In this document: in pieces, positions 34,608 through 43,451 of the stretch
How positions within the stretch are numbered: position 1 is the first letter of the stretch
How the letters are laid out: each line of letters begins with the position of its first letter
Source: Azospirillum endophyticum
Lineage (GTDB): Bacteria; Pseudomonadota; Alphaproteobacteria; Azospirillales; Azospirillaceae
NCBI RefSeq assembly: GCF_016595245.1
Contig: NZ_JAENHM010000073.1
Location: 380,365 to 444,364, forward strand
Reading direction: 5' to 3'
Length of the DNA stretch: 64,000 bases
Made by a program: the position numbers and the translations under genes
Notes under the pieces: model-generated
Told to the model about the DNA's origin: nothing
Databases searched by the model: none
Seen by the model: only the letters and a program-made list of their open reading frames with translations

Positions 34608-35330
34608 ATGAGGAAGCTTCTGGGTGTCGTCGCCCTGGCCATCGCGCTGGGAGGGAACGATGCTGCCGCGCAACAGTCCATCATCGACGGCTGGTCATGG
34701 AGCACCCTCGTGCCATCGATTGCCCAGACCGACGTCCTCGGTACCCATCTGCGCGAACTCAGGAACGAGCAAGAGCGGCGCAACACGCCGCCGCCGGACG
34801 TCTCGCGGCTGGGCTATGCGCCGTCGAAGGCGCGGCGCAGTGCCAATCTCGCCGCCTTCGTCGAAAAGACGCGGGCGGTCGATCCGAACGGCGCCGCCGA
34901 TCTGCAGCGGCTGTTCGCGGAGGGCGACATCATCGAGCGGATCGGGGCGGCGATCGCCCCCGTCGGCCTGCGGACCGACAATCTCGCGGACGTCTACGCG
35001 CTGTGGTGGATCACCGCATGGCAGGCGACGCGCGGCGACAATGACACGCTGGGCCGCGACATGTACGCCGCCGTCCGCGCCCAGTCCGCAGAGGCGCTGA
35101 ATGGCGCCGGCAGCCCCGCCAGGGCGTCCGATGCCGAGAAGCAGGAGCTTGCCGAGGCTCTGCTGGTCCAGACGGCGCTGATCGACGCCGCGGTGGAGCA
35201 GGCCAAAGGCAATCCCGCGCTGATGCGGCAGGTCGAGCGGGCCGTTGCCAAGGGTGCGCGGGGCATGGGGCTCGACATGGCAAGGATGGAGATCACCAGC
35301 GGCGGCTTCGTTCCAGGCGGGGGACGGTGA
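34608..35330 (+). CDS. Exported protein of a DUF6683-like family
   Basis: 240 aa with a Sec signal peptide (about 1-21, AALGGNDAAAQQ). Recurrent features are LGYAPSKARRSANLAAFVEK, the GDIIERIGAAIAPVGLRTDN segment and ADVYALWWITAWQATRGDND. I recall this pattern as DUF6683, which has no known function; treat the number as unverified. There are no Cys and no catalytic motif. It sits between the dehydrogenase operon and treZ, with its own AAGGGAG site. Confidence 0.6.
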   Translation: MRKLLGVVALAIALGGNDAAAQQSIIDGWSWSTLVPSIAQTDVLGTHLRELRNEQERRNTPPPDVSRLGYAPSKARRSANLAAFVEKTRAVDPNGAADLQRLFAEGDIIERIGAAIAPVGLRTDNLADVYALWWITAWQATRGDNDTLGRDMYAAVRAQSAEALNGAGSPARASDAEKQELAEALLVQTALIDAAVEQAKGNPALMRQVERAVAKGARGMGLDMARMEITSGGFVPGGGR

Positions 35331-35472
35331 GGAAAGGTGGTATCGCCTTGTCCCCCGGCGTTTCCTTAGTTTCCGAAACAATTTCCCGCCCCCGGCGTGA
35401 CCACGCCGCCCGGCACCTGTTGACCATCCCCACAAGGCAAGTCCGCATCACTCGTCCGGGGGGTCCGTTTCC

Positions 35473-37479
35473 GTGAAGATGTCCGTCACAGTTCCGCCTG
35501 TCGAACAGGCGCAGGCTACCGTCAAACGCCGCTGGCCCATCGGGGTGGAACTGCAGCCCGGTGGCGCGCACGCGCGGGTCTGGGCGCCGAAGGCGACGCG
35601 GGTGGACCTCGTGACCGAACCCGACGGGCGGGCGACGGTGCTGAAGGGCGAAGGGAACGGCTATTTCTCCGGCGCGGTGCCGGGGCTGGGGGACGGCGGG
35701 CTCTACCGCCTCCGGCTGGACGGAAGGGACACGCTCTATCCCGACCCGATGTCGCGCTTCCAGCCGGACGGGCCGCATGGTCCCTCGCAACTGGTCGATC
35801 CCCACCGCTTCGCCTGGACCGACCAGGGCTGGCAGGGCCGAGCCATCAAGGGCCAGGTGATCTACGAGATGCATATCGGCACCTTCACCCGGGAAGGCAG
35901 CTGGGAGGCCGCCGTCCGCGAACTGCCGGCGCTGGCCGATCTCGGCGTGACGGTGCTGGAGGTGATGCCGGTGTCGGAGTTCCCCGGCCGCTTCGGCTGG
36001 GGTTACGATGGGGTGAACCTGTTCGCGCCGACGCGGCTCTATGGCGATGCCGACGCCATGCGGCGCTTCGTGGACGAGGCGCACCGGCTGGGGCTCGCCG
36101 TCATTCTCGACGTCGTCTACAATCATTTCGGCCCGGACGGCAATTACCTGAAGTGCTTTTCCGACGATTACTTCACCGACCGCTACAAGAACGAATGGGG
36201 CGAGGCGATCAACTTCGATGGTCCCAACTCCGCTCCGGTGCGCGAGTTCTTCCTGTCGAATGCCGCCTTCTGGATCGAGGAATACCATTTGGACGGGTTG
36301 CGGCTGGACGCCACCCAGTCGATCCATGACGGCAGCGAGGGGAGGGGCGAGCCGCACATCCTGACCGAGATCTCCCGCACCGTGCGCAAGGCCGCCGGCG
36401 GGCGCGCCACCATCCTGGTGGGGGAGAACGAGCCGCAGCATGCCAGCATGGTGAGGCCGACCGAGGAGGGCGGCTGCGGGCTCTGCGCCATCTGGAACGA
36501 CGACCTGCACCACTCGGCCATGGTGGCGCTGACCGGCAGGGCCGAGGCCTACTACACCGACTATCGCGGCACGCCGCAGGAATTCGTGTCGGCGATGAAG
36601 CACGGCTTCCTCTATCAGGGGCAGTGGTATCGCTGGCAGGGCAAACGGCGCGGCATGCCGGCCTTCGATGTGCCGCGGCCGGCCTTCGTCGGCTTCCTGC
36701 AGAACCACGACCAAATCGCCAACTCGGCCCGCGGTCTGCGGCTGCATGCGCTGACCTCGCCGGGGCGACTGCGGGCGATGACGGCGCTGATCCTGCTCGG
36801 ACCCGGCACCCCGATGCTGTTCCAGGGGCAGGAGTTCGCCGCCAGCACCCCCTTCCTCTATTTCGCCGACCACAAGCCCGATCTTGCCGGGCTGGTCGAG
36901 ACGGGCAGGGCCGAGTTCCTGACCCAATTCCCCAGCATCGCGGACCCGACGATGCGGGCGGCCCTGCCCAAGCCCCATGCGGAAGACAGCTTCACCCGCT
37001 GCAAGCTCGACCATCGGGAGCGCGAGACCAATGCCGCCGCCTGGACATTGCACCGCGACCTGCTGCGCCTGCGCAAGGAAGACCCGGTCTTCGCCGCCCA
37101 GCGTGCCGGCGGGCTGGACGGCGCGGTGCTCGGGGAGGAGGCCTTCGTCCTGCGCTTCTTCGGGCAGGCGGGAGGGGACGACCGGCTGGTCCTGGTGAAT
37201 CTGGGCCGTGACCTGACCCTGCGTGCGTTGGCCGACCCGCTGCTGGCCCCGCCGCGTGATGGGGCCTGGAGCTTGCTGTGGTCCAGCGAGGAGCCCGCCT
37301 ATGGCGGCTGCGGCACCGCGCCGGTGGAACAGCCGGACGGCGCATGGCGGCTGCCCGGCCATGCCGCGGTGGTTTTCGGGCCGGCGCATGACTTTCCGAC
37401 GAAAAGCGACGATGCCGGAGGCAACACAACCCCGGTCATCGTGGTTTCCAAGAGGTCGGCAAACGATAGAAGAGCGTAG
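35473..37479 (+). CDS. treZ: Malto-oligosyltrehalose trehalohydrolase (TreZ)
   Basis: 668 aa GH13 enzyme that releases trehalose from maltooligosyl-trehalose. An N-terminal CBM48-like domain (GVELQPGGAHARVWAPKATR) precedes the barrel. Catalytic residues are Asp279 (GLRLDATQSI), Glu318 (LVGENEPQH) and Asp413 (QNHDQIANSA). EMHIGTFTREGSWEAAVREL and the GYDGVNLFAPTRLYGDAD stretch are TreZ-type. A branching-enzyme assignment was considered, but the residues and length fit TreZ better. treY and treX are absent here; a glycogen debranching glucosidase follows after 7 bases. Confidence 0.9.
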   Translation: MKMSVTVPPVEQAQATVKRRWPIGVELQPGGAHARVWAPKATRVDLVTEPDGRATVLKGEGNGYFSGAVPGLGDGGLYRLRLDGRDTLYPDPMSRFQPDGPHGPSQLVDPHRFAWTDQGWQGRAIKGQVIYEMHIGTFTREGSWEAAVRELPALADLGVTVLEVMPVSEFPGRFGWGYDGVNLFAPTRLYGDADAMRRFVDEAHRLGLAVILDVVYNHFGPDGNYLKCFSDDYFTDRYKNEWGEAINFDGPNSAPVREFFLSNAAFWIEEYHLDGLRLDATQSIHDGSEGRGEPHILTEISRTVRKAAGGRATILVGENEPQHASMVRPTEEGGCGLCAIWNDDLHHSAMVALTGRAEAYYTDYRGTPQEFVSAMKHGFLYQGQWYRWQGKRRGMPAFDVPRPAFVGFLQNHDQIANSARGLRLHALTSPGRLRAMTALILLGPGTPMLFQGQEFAASTPFLYFADHKPDLAGLVETGRAEFLTQFPSIADPTMRAALPKPHAEDSFTRCKLDHRERETNAAAWTLHRDLLRLRKEDPVFAAQRAGGLDGAVLGEEAFVLRFFGQAGGDDRLVLVNLGRDLTLRALADPLLAPPRDGAWSLLWSSEEPAYGGCGTAPVEQPDGAWRLPGHAAVVFGPAHDFPTKSDDAGGNTTPVIVVSKRSANDRRA

Positions 37480-37486
37480 GTCCACG

Positions 37487-39553
37487 ATGGCTGATTTCGT
37501 CCGCACCCTGTCGCGTGAGGTCCTGAACACTGGTCCGAACGGCGCGGAGACCCGTGAATGGCTGGTCGCCAACGGCCTGGGCGGCTATGCCTCCGGCTCC
37601 GTGTCGGGGGCGGTGACGCGGCGTTATCACGGGCTGCTGATCGCGGCGCTGCCGGCCCCGCTCGGCCGCGTGCTGATGCTGAGCCAGTTGAGCGACGTCG
37701 TGATCGACGCCGATGGCCGCAGCTTCCACCTGAGCTGCCGCGATGCCGGGGGCGATTCCGCCGGCGGCGAGACGGCAGACACCGAGACGGGCGAAGAGGG
37801 CCAGACCGCCGCCCTGCAGGAGTTCCGCATGGAGGCCGGCCTGCCGGTCTGGCGCTTTCGCGCCGGCGGGGCGGTGATCGAGAAGCAGATCGTCCTGCCG
37901 CACGGCCAGAACATCGTCCATGTCACCTACCGGGTGATGGAGGCGAAGGCACCGGTACGGCTGCGCCTGCGGCCGGTGCTGGCTTTCCGTACGCTGGAAT
38001 CGGCGGTCGACCGGCCGCTGGCGGGGGCCTACCGCGTCACCGCGGCCGGGCAGCGCTACGAGGTCTCGGCCGGTCCGGACCTGCCGGTGCTGCGCATGGC
38101 GATCGAGGGCGGCGATTTCCCGATGACGCTCGACGGCGGCATCCGCCGCGAGGTCTATTACCGGGTGGAGGACGAACGCGGCTACCAGTCCCGCGGGTCG
38201 CTGTGGACTCCCGGCTATTTCAGCGGCGAGGTCGGGGCGGGCCAGAGCATCACCTTTGCCGCCGCGACCGAGGAATGGTGGCGGCTGGAGGCCCTGCCGC
38301 CGGCGGACGTGCTGGGCTTCGAGGCGGAACGCCGCCGCCGCATCATCCAGAACGCCCATCCCTCCCTGCGCGACGGCGCGATGGCGGAGCTGGTGCTGTC
38401 GGCCGACAGCTTCCTGTTCGTTCCGGCCGGACGCGTCGCCGACCAGATGCGGGCGCGGGCGGAAGGCGACGAGGTGCGCACCGTGATCGCCGGCTACCAC
38501 TGGTTCACCGACTGGGGCCGCGATACCATGATTGCGCTGGAGGGGCTGACCCTGTCCACCGGGCGCCAGATGGAGGCGGGGTGGATCCTGCACACCTTCG
38601 GGCACTACATCCGCGACGGCCTGATCCCCAACATGTTCCCCGACGGCAAGGACCGCGGGCTGTACCACACCGCCGACGCGACGCTCTGGTTCTTCCACGC
38701 CCTGCACCGCTATCTGAGCGCCACCGGCGACCGCGATACCTTGCGCCTGTTGCTGCCCAAGCTGCGCGAGGTGATCGACTTCCACCGTCGCGGCACCCGC
38801 TTCGGCATCGGCGTCGATCCGCGCGACGGGCTGCTGCGCCAGGGGCAGGAGGGGTACCAGCTGACCTGGATGGATGCCAAGGTCGACGACTGGGTGGTGA
38901 CGCCGCGCCGGGGCAAGGCGGTGGAGATCAACGCGCTGTGGCACAACGCCCTTCGCCTGATGGCCGGATGGCTGCGCGAGGAGGACGGCGAGGCCGCCGC
39001 CCGCCCGCTGACCGAGTTGGCCGACCAAGCCCGCGCTTCCTTCAACGCGCGGTTCTGGTGCCAGTCGGCCGGCCATCTGTTCGACGTGGTCGATGGCGAA
39101 CACGGCGACGACATCGCCTGCCGGCCCAACCAGATCTTCGCCATCTCGCTGGACCATCCGGTGCTGGAGCGCGAGCGCTGGGAGCCGGTGGTGGAGACGG
39201 TGCGCAGCCGCCTGCTGACCCCGCTCGGGCTGCGGTCGCTGGCGCCGGGCTGCCGCGACTACAAGGCCAAATATTTCGGCGACCTGCGGGCGCGCGACGC
39301 CGCCTACCACCAGGGCACCGTCTGGGGCTGGCTGATCGGTCCCTATGTCGATGCGTGGCTGAAGCTGCACCCGGAGGACAAGGCAGGCGCGCGCCGCCTG
39401 CTGGAGGGGTTCCTGCCGCATCTGGACGAGGCCGGGATCGGCACGATCAGCGAGATTTTCGATGCCGAGGCCCCCTTCACGCCACGTGGCTGCATCTCCC
39501 AGGCCTGGAGCGTGGCGGAGGTTCTGCGTTGCTGGGCGAAGACGGAAAGCTAG
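37487..39553 (+). CDS. Amylo-alpha-1,6-glucosidase (glycogen debranching enzyme)
   Basis: 688 aa from ATG 37487, 7 bases after treZ. Domain order: GDE N-terminal beta domain (about 10-240, EWLVANGLGGYASGSVSGAV, then TRRYHGLLIAAL) and a C-terminal (alpha/alpha)6 barrel (about 300-685, YHWFTDWGRDTMIALEGLTL, then NMFPDGKDRGLYHTADATLW and WMDAKVDDWVVTPR). It removes alpha-1,6 branches from glycogen. Acidic catalysts are likely in GRDTMIALEG and the late AYHQGTVWGWLIGPY region. Pairing with treZ suggests a glycogen-to-trehalose route. Confidence 0.9.
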   Translation: MADFVRTLSREVLNTGPNGAETREWLVANGLGGYASGSVSGAVTRRYHGLLIAALPAPLGRVLMLSQLSDVVIDADGRSFHLSCRDAGGDSAGGETADTETGEEGQTAALQEFRMEAGLPVWRFRAGGAVIEKQIVLPHGQNIVHVTYRVMEAKAPVRLRLRPVLAFRTLESAVDRPLAGAYRVTAAGQRYEVSAGPDLPVLRMAIEGGDFPMTLDGGIRREVYYRVEDERGYQSRGSLWTPGYFSGEVGAGQSITFAAATEEWWRLEALPPADVLGFEAERRRRIIQNAHPSLRDGAMAELVLSADSFLFVPAGRVADQMRARAEGDEVRTVIAGYHWFTDWGRDTMIALEGLTLSTGRQMEAGWILHTFGHYIRDGLIPNMFPDGKDRGLYHTADATLWFFHALHRYLSATGDRDTLRLLLPKLREVIDFHRRGTRFGIGVDPRDGLLRQGQEGYQLTWMDAKVDDWVVTPRRGKAVEINALWHNALRLMAGWLREEDGEAAARPLTELADQARASFNARFWCQSAGHLFDVVDGEHGDDIACRPNQIFAISLDHPVLERERWEPVVETVRSRLLTPLGLRSLAPGCRDYKAKYFGDLRARDAAYHQGTVWGWLIGPYVDAWLKLHPEDKAGARRLLEGFLPHLDEAGIGTISEIFDAEAPFTPRGCISQAWSVAEVLRCWAKTES

Positions 39554-40130
39554 GCGCCGCCAACGTTACGGAGCTCTGATTCTCCGAAGGTCATAGGGCG
39601 GCCGATTGGGGCCGCCCCACCCGTAACGATGGTGCAATGCCCTTGGGGACAGTTGTCAACAGGGCACAACAGGGTGTGAAATCACCGAGTGCCCTGGAAT
39701 ATGACAGATTTCGGTTGACACGCGGCCAGGGCTTCCAGAGCGCGTAAAGTGCGTTTCTTCTTATAAATCAGCTGCTTACGATGATTGCCTGATTTTTGGG
39801 CAAACACAGCGGGGCCCTTGAATTGCCTAGAGCGAATCGGGGCTTCCCACGGCTTGCCCACACAGTTATCCACAGCCTCTGTGGAGACCGCGGACTTCGC
39901 CCGCGGCCATGGCTGCCTTTGCGCCGATCGGGAAGAAATTTGCTTTCGGTCTGTGTCCTTTGGTTCAATGCCGGGATAAGGCTCGGCGTAACGGGGTAAT
40001 CGCTTTGGATTTTGGCCAGACTGGAGAAATCACCCTATAGTTCCCACCCTGGTTCACTCGGCGACAGAGACTGATCCAGTTGGCGATCGACCGTACGGGG
40101 TGCGGACAGAGAGACAGAGCGGAGGTGCCA
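39554..40130. other. Gene-free region with a perfect DnaA box
   Basis: 577 bases with no ORF worth naming. The sequence TTATCCACA at about 39867 is a perfect DnaA consensus, followed by CTCTGTGGA, a partial inverted copy. Looser matches such as TTGTCAACA and several TTGAC-like promoter elements (TTGACACG at 39715; TTGACGG) also occur, and AT content is higher between 39700 and 40040. One box is too few to claim an origin; it could be a DnaA-regulated promoter. Confidence 0.4.
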
Positions 40131-40496
40131 ATGCGGAGCATTGTGCGAGGCGTTGCCGGCATGCCGTACCCGACGGCCCGGCCCGGATGGGATGGGAGCG
40201 ATGCCGAATCCGCCGCCATGTCCGCTGCCGTGTCGGACAAGCGCCCGCGGCATGCAGCCTTGGGCTTGTTGCCCGCCGTCATCGGTCCGTTGTTGGCGAC
40301 CTCCGTTCTCGGGGCGCTGATCCTCCATCTTCTGGCCGGGCTGGTGGCACGTCTTCCAAACTCGGACGTGTTTGGGACCTTGTCGATCCTGGTCGGCATG
40401 ACGGTGGTTCTCGTCACCTTGCTGCCCTTCGCCCTTCTGTCGGTCAAGCGGGCGCAGCGGGCTTGGACCTCCCTGCAGGACTCCATCCGGCATTGA
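40131..40496 (+). CDS. Small membrane protein
   Basis: 121 aa from ATG 40131, with a GGAGG site 6 bases upstream. Two hydrophobic helices span about 43-70 (LGLLPAVIGPLLATSVLGAL) and 80-105 (LSILVGMTVVLVTLLPFALL). Both termini are hydrophilic, with Arg/Lys after the second helix. No family recognised. It precedes the PilZ-like gene by 160 bases on the same strand. Confidence 0.6.
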   Translation: MRSIVRGVAGMPYPTARPGWDGSDAESAAMSAAVSDKRPRHAALGLLPAVIGPLLATSVLGALILHLLAGLVARLPNSDVFGTLSILVGMTVVLVTLLPFALLSVKRAQRAWTSLQDSIRH

Positions 40497-40657
40497 GTGT
40501 GCCGCCGTGTCCGGCATCGAGGCTGCGGCGGGGTCTCGATGGCGGCGCCCTCCGCAGGATTCCGTTGCTCCGGGATGCGTGTCTGCGTTTAATCGCGGGT
40601 GAGGGCGGCGTTCGCCCTTCCGCCCGGCGGTCCGCGGCGGCTTTCCGGGGGCGCGGG

Positions 40658-41023
40658 ATGGGGCTTTTCGATTTCCTCAAGGTTGCGGTCAGCGACAAGA
40701 AGCCGGCCAAGCCGGCAGCCCGCATGCCGGTCAGCGTCATCCAGTGCGACGGAAAGAGCTTTCCCATCCTGTCGCTGACCACGAAGGGCTTCGTCGCCCG
40801 CGGCTTCGACGGATCGCTGGTCGTTGGTCAGAACGCCAAGGTTTCGGTGCGCGTGGACGATCCCGCCGGCAAGTTCACCTTCAATGCGACCGTTTCGGTG
40901 GTGGAGATCAAGGGCGACACCTTCGGCGCGACCTGGACGATCCTGCCGACGGAAATCGATGCGGTGATCCGTCAGTATGCCCAGCACCGCAAGCGGCAGG
41001 ACGGCAACAAGGGCGCACGGTAG
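40658..41023 (+). CDS. PilZ-like domain protein
   Basis: 121 aa. The ATG at 40658 gives MGLFDFLKVAVSDKKPAKPA, then a beta-rich domain: MPVSVIQCDGKSFPILSLTT followed by KGFVARGFDGSLVVGQNAKV, VVEIKGDTFGATWTILPTEI. This is the pattern of PilZ-type domains found with motility and polysaccharide genes, but the RxxxR and (D/N)xSxxG c-di-GMP residues are not present, so it is a degenerate member. A Lys/Arg-rich tail follows. Confidence 0.6.
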   Translation: MGLFDFLKVAVSDKKPAKPAARMPVSVIQCDGKSFPILSLTTKGFVARGFDGSLVVGQNAKVSVRVDDPAGKFTFNATVSVVEIKGDTFGATWTILPTEIDAVIRQYAQHRKRQDGNKGAR

Positions 41024-41058
41024 CGGCTTGGTAGAAGGGCGTCGCCGCTTCGAGCCGC

Positions 41059-42756
41059 CTATTGGCGGTCGGACGACGCTCCGGCGGCGGGCGAGGGCAT
41101 GCCGGCGTTGACGATCTTCGGCAGTGCCAGGACGCGTGCCCGCTCCAGCCATTCGGACAGGGTGACGAACTCGCAGCCCTTGGCCCGCAGTTCCGCGATC
41201 ACGCGCGGCAGGGCCTGCGCCGTGCTGGGATAGGTGGAGTGCATCAGGAAGACGTTGCCCGGCATCCCGGCGATCTTGATCTGGCTGACGATCTTATCGG
41301 CGTTGCGCACATGCCAGTCGCGGGTGTCGACCGACCACAGGACCGAGCCCATATGCTCTTCCCGCGCGATGGTCAGCAGCTCGTCCGAATAGCGGCCGTA
41401 GGGCGGGCGGAACAACACCGGGTTCGCGCCGAATTCCTTCAGGATGCGGTTGGTCTCCGCGATCTCGTAGCGGGCACCGGCCGCATCCATCTTGCGCAGG
41501 TCGGAATGGGTCAGGCTGTGATTCCCGATCTCGTGCCCGCCGGCGACGAAATCATGGATCAACTCCCCCTGCCGCTCCGCAATGCGGCCGACGGGGAAAT
41601 AGGTGGCGCGGACGCCCTCCTGGTTCAGGATGTCGAGAATCTGGCGGGTGACCGTACGATGCGGCCCGTCGTCGAAGGTGAGGGCGCAGAGGTTCCAGTT
41701 TTCCCGCTTGAGCGTCGCCGGCATCACGTCATAGCGTGAATCCGGCATCACCGAGCGCAGCCGGCCCTTGCGGCGGCTATGCTGCTCGATGTCCGCCATG
41801 GTGCGGGCGTCTTCCTCGTTGTAGATGACCAATCCATCGGCCGGCGGAATGGCGGCCGCCACCGACGGCGGCGGAGGGGCCAGCGGCGCGGCGACGGCGG
41901 AGCCGATCGGTGCCAGGACCGAGGTGGTGGTCGCCGTCTCCGGGCCGGCTGCCGCCTGCGGCTTGGGATCGGACGGCTTCGTGTCGAACGGGGGAAGAGC
42001 GACGGCGACGGTCACGGCCGGCGGCTTCGCCGTTGTGGAGACTGCCGTGGAGGCCGCGGCGGTCGTCGCCGGCGGAGCAGCGGCGCTGACCACCTTCCCG
42101 GCGGCCGGCTTTTCGCCAGGCGATTTCTCGGGCGCGGCTTTCGACAGGGTGGTCGGCGCCGCCGCCGCCGACGGCGGTACCGGTACCGCCATCGGGGCTG
42201 GACGGTCGACGACAAGGCAACCGAAGCCGGCGCCGATGATCCGCCGGCACAATGCCCGCGCGTCCGAGCCTTTGGCGACCTGGGCGTACAGGGCGACGCC
42301 GCCGGCCTCGCTCTTGCCGTCCAGCATCATGACAGAGGCGGTCAGTCCGGCGGTCAGGTCACGCTCGCGCTGCTGCAGGTTCTTCCAGATCCACCAGGCA
42401 TCGCCGTCGCGCGAATAGATGCCCAACTGCAGAAGCGGGCCGTCGGGCGCGGGAGTGGACACAGGCGCGGAAGCGGGCAGCTGGACCGGTGCAACGCCTT
42501 TCTCCTCCGGCTTTGCGATCGGCGTTCTCGCGACGGGCTGGCGTTTGGTGGCGTTGTCGACGGCGTGGGAGGGCAGGGCAGGCAGGCTGAGAGCGCAGGC
42601 CAGCAGAATGGCTTTGAGCAGGCGGTCGCCCCCCTGCGGGGCCGGCATGACGCCATGGCGTCCGGCGTCATCGGCCATGCGGGAACCTGGGCTGGTGGAG
42701 GCGGCGTTCGGCCGGAAAATGCGCAACATATCGGTCCCGTCGCTTGGCCCGGCCAC
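41059..42756 (-). CDS. Polysaccharide deacetylase (NodB domain) with Pro/Ala-rich linker
   Basis: Up to 565 aa; starts at 42756, 42726 or 42678 are all possible. An N-terminal signal segment (LLKAILLACALSLPALPSHA) is followed by a SPOR-like region (about 105-180, LQLGIYSRDGDAWWIWKNLQ) and a long Ala/Pro/Thr/Val linker. The C-terminal NodB homology domain has CALTFDDGPHRTVTRQILDI, HEIGNHSLTHSDLRKM, FRPPYGRYSDELL and a late FLMHSTYP. It probably deacetylates peptidoglycan or chitin-like polymer at the envelope. Divergent neighbours are the L,D-transpeptidase and DUF882 genes. Confidence 0.88.
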   Translation of the reverse strand: MAGPSDGTDMLRIFRPNAASTSPGSRMADDAGRHGVMPAPQGGDRLLKAILLACALSLPALPSHAVDNATKRQPVARTPIAKPEEKGVAPVQLPASAPVSTPAPDGPLLQLGIYSRDGDAWWIWKNLQQRERDLTAGLTASVMMLDGKSEAGGVALYAQVAKGSDARALCRRIIGAGFGCLVVDRPAPMAVPVPPSAAAAPTTLSKAAPEKSPGEKPAAGKVVSAAAPPATTAAASTAVSTTAKPPAVTVAVALPPFDTKPSDPKPQAAAGPETATTTSVLAPIGSAVAAPLAPPPPSVAAAIPPADGLVIYNEEDARTMADIEQHSRRKGRLRSVMPDSRYDVMPATLKRENWNLCALTFDDGPHRTVTRQILDILNQEGVRATYFPVGRIAERQGELIHDFVAGGHEIGNHSLTHSDLRKMDAAGARYEIAETNRILKEFGANPVLFRPPYGRYSDELLTIAREEHMGSVLWSVDTRDWHVRNADKIVSQIKIAGMPGNVFLMHSTYPSTAQALPRVIAELRAKGCEFVTLSEWLERARVLALPKIVNAGMPSPAAGASSDRQ

Positions 42757-43048
42757 TATCTGCGGACCACCGGTTGATGGCGGTGCAATATCATCACGAT
42801 GGGGTTAATTCAAACGACAAGCGGCGGAATTTCCCCGTCTTTCGTGCTTTTCGGAGTGGCGTTGCCGTTCGGAAACGGTATCGGAAACGGGAGTGCGGGC
42901 ATGGACGATGGAGGGGCTTCGGAACCGGCGGGGGAGCGGCGGGGTTCATTAAAGGATCGGCGGAGTGGCCGGGCGTCGCGAGACGCGCCCCCGGTCGCGT
43001 CCGCTTCCCCCCTTTTGGAAAGCCCGACCCGTGAAGGAGACGACCCGT

Positions 43049-43417
43049 ATGGCCGAGGATTTGGAAAGCCGCATCCGTCGGCGCGCGCATGAGATCTGGG
43101 AACGTGAGGGGCGGCCTGAGGGCCGTGCCGACGCCAATTGGGAATTGGCGAGCGAGGAGATCGCGATCCAGGACAATTATCTCGACACGCTGAAGCCCAA
43201 CCCGGCGGGCGGCCCGGAAGCCACCGCGATGCGGACGGAGCCGGTGGAGCCGGTGCTGAGCATCGCCAACCAGGGCGAACAGCCGGGTCTCGCCGACCAG
43301 GGCGAAGAGATGGGGATCCCGATGCGCGGCGACCGCGACGTCTGGCCGACGCCGGAAGAAGCGGCCTCCACCGCCGTACCGCCCAATCGCAGCAAGAAGA
43401 CGCGGCGTCGGGCGTAA
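43049..43417 (+). CDS. DUF2934 family protein
   Basis: 122 aa from ATG 43049 with a GAAGGAG site. The beginning MAEDLESRIRRRAHEIWERE and GRPEGRADANWELASEEIAI is the DUF2934 signature, a small helix-rich domain of unknown function common in Rhizobiales and Rhodospirillales. The rest is low-complexity with repeated NQGEQPG/DQGEEMG. No membrane segment. It is convergent with the L,D-transpeptidase. Confidence 0.85.
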   Translation: MAEDLESRIRRRAHEIWEREGRPEGRADANWELASEEIAIQDNYLDTLKPNPAGGPEATAMRTEPVEPVLSIANQGEQPGLADQGEEMGIPMRGDRDVWPTPEEAASTAVPPNRSKKTRRRA

Positions 43418-43451
43418 GGGACCCGGGGCGGCGCGCCTTCCCGGCGCGCCG

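Noticed and set aside
36615..36848. Branching enzyme (glgB) assignment for the treZ gene
   Set aside because: The enzyme is shorter than GlgB and the barrel segments match TreZ; no glgA/glgC neighbours.
39554..40130. Chromosomal replication origin
   Set aside because: Only one good DnaA box and no adjacent dnaA, parA/parB or gidA genes.
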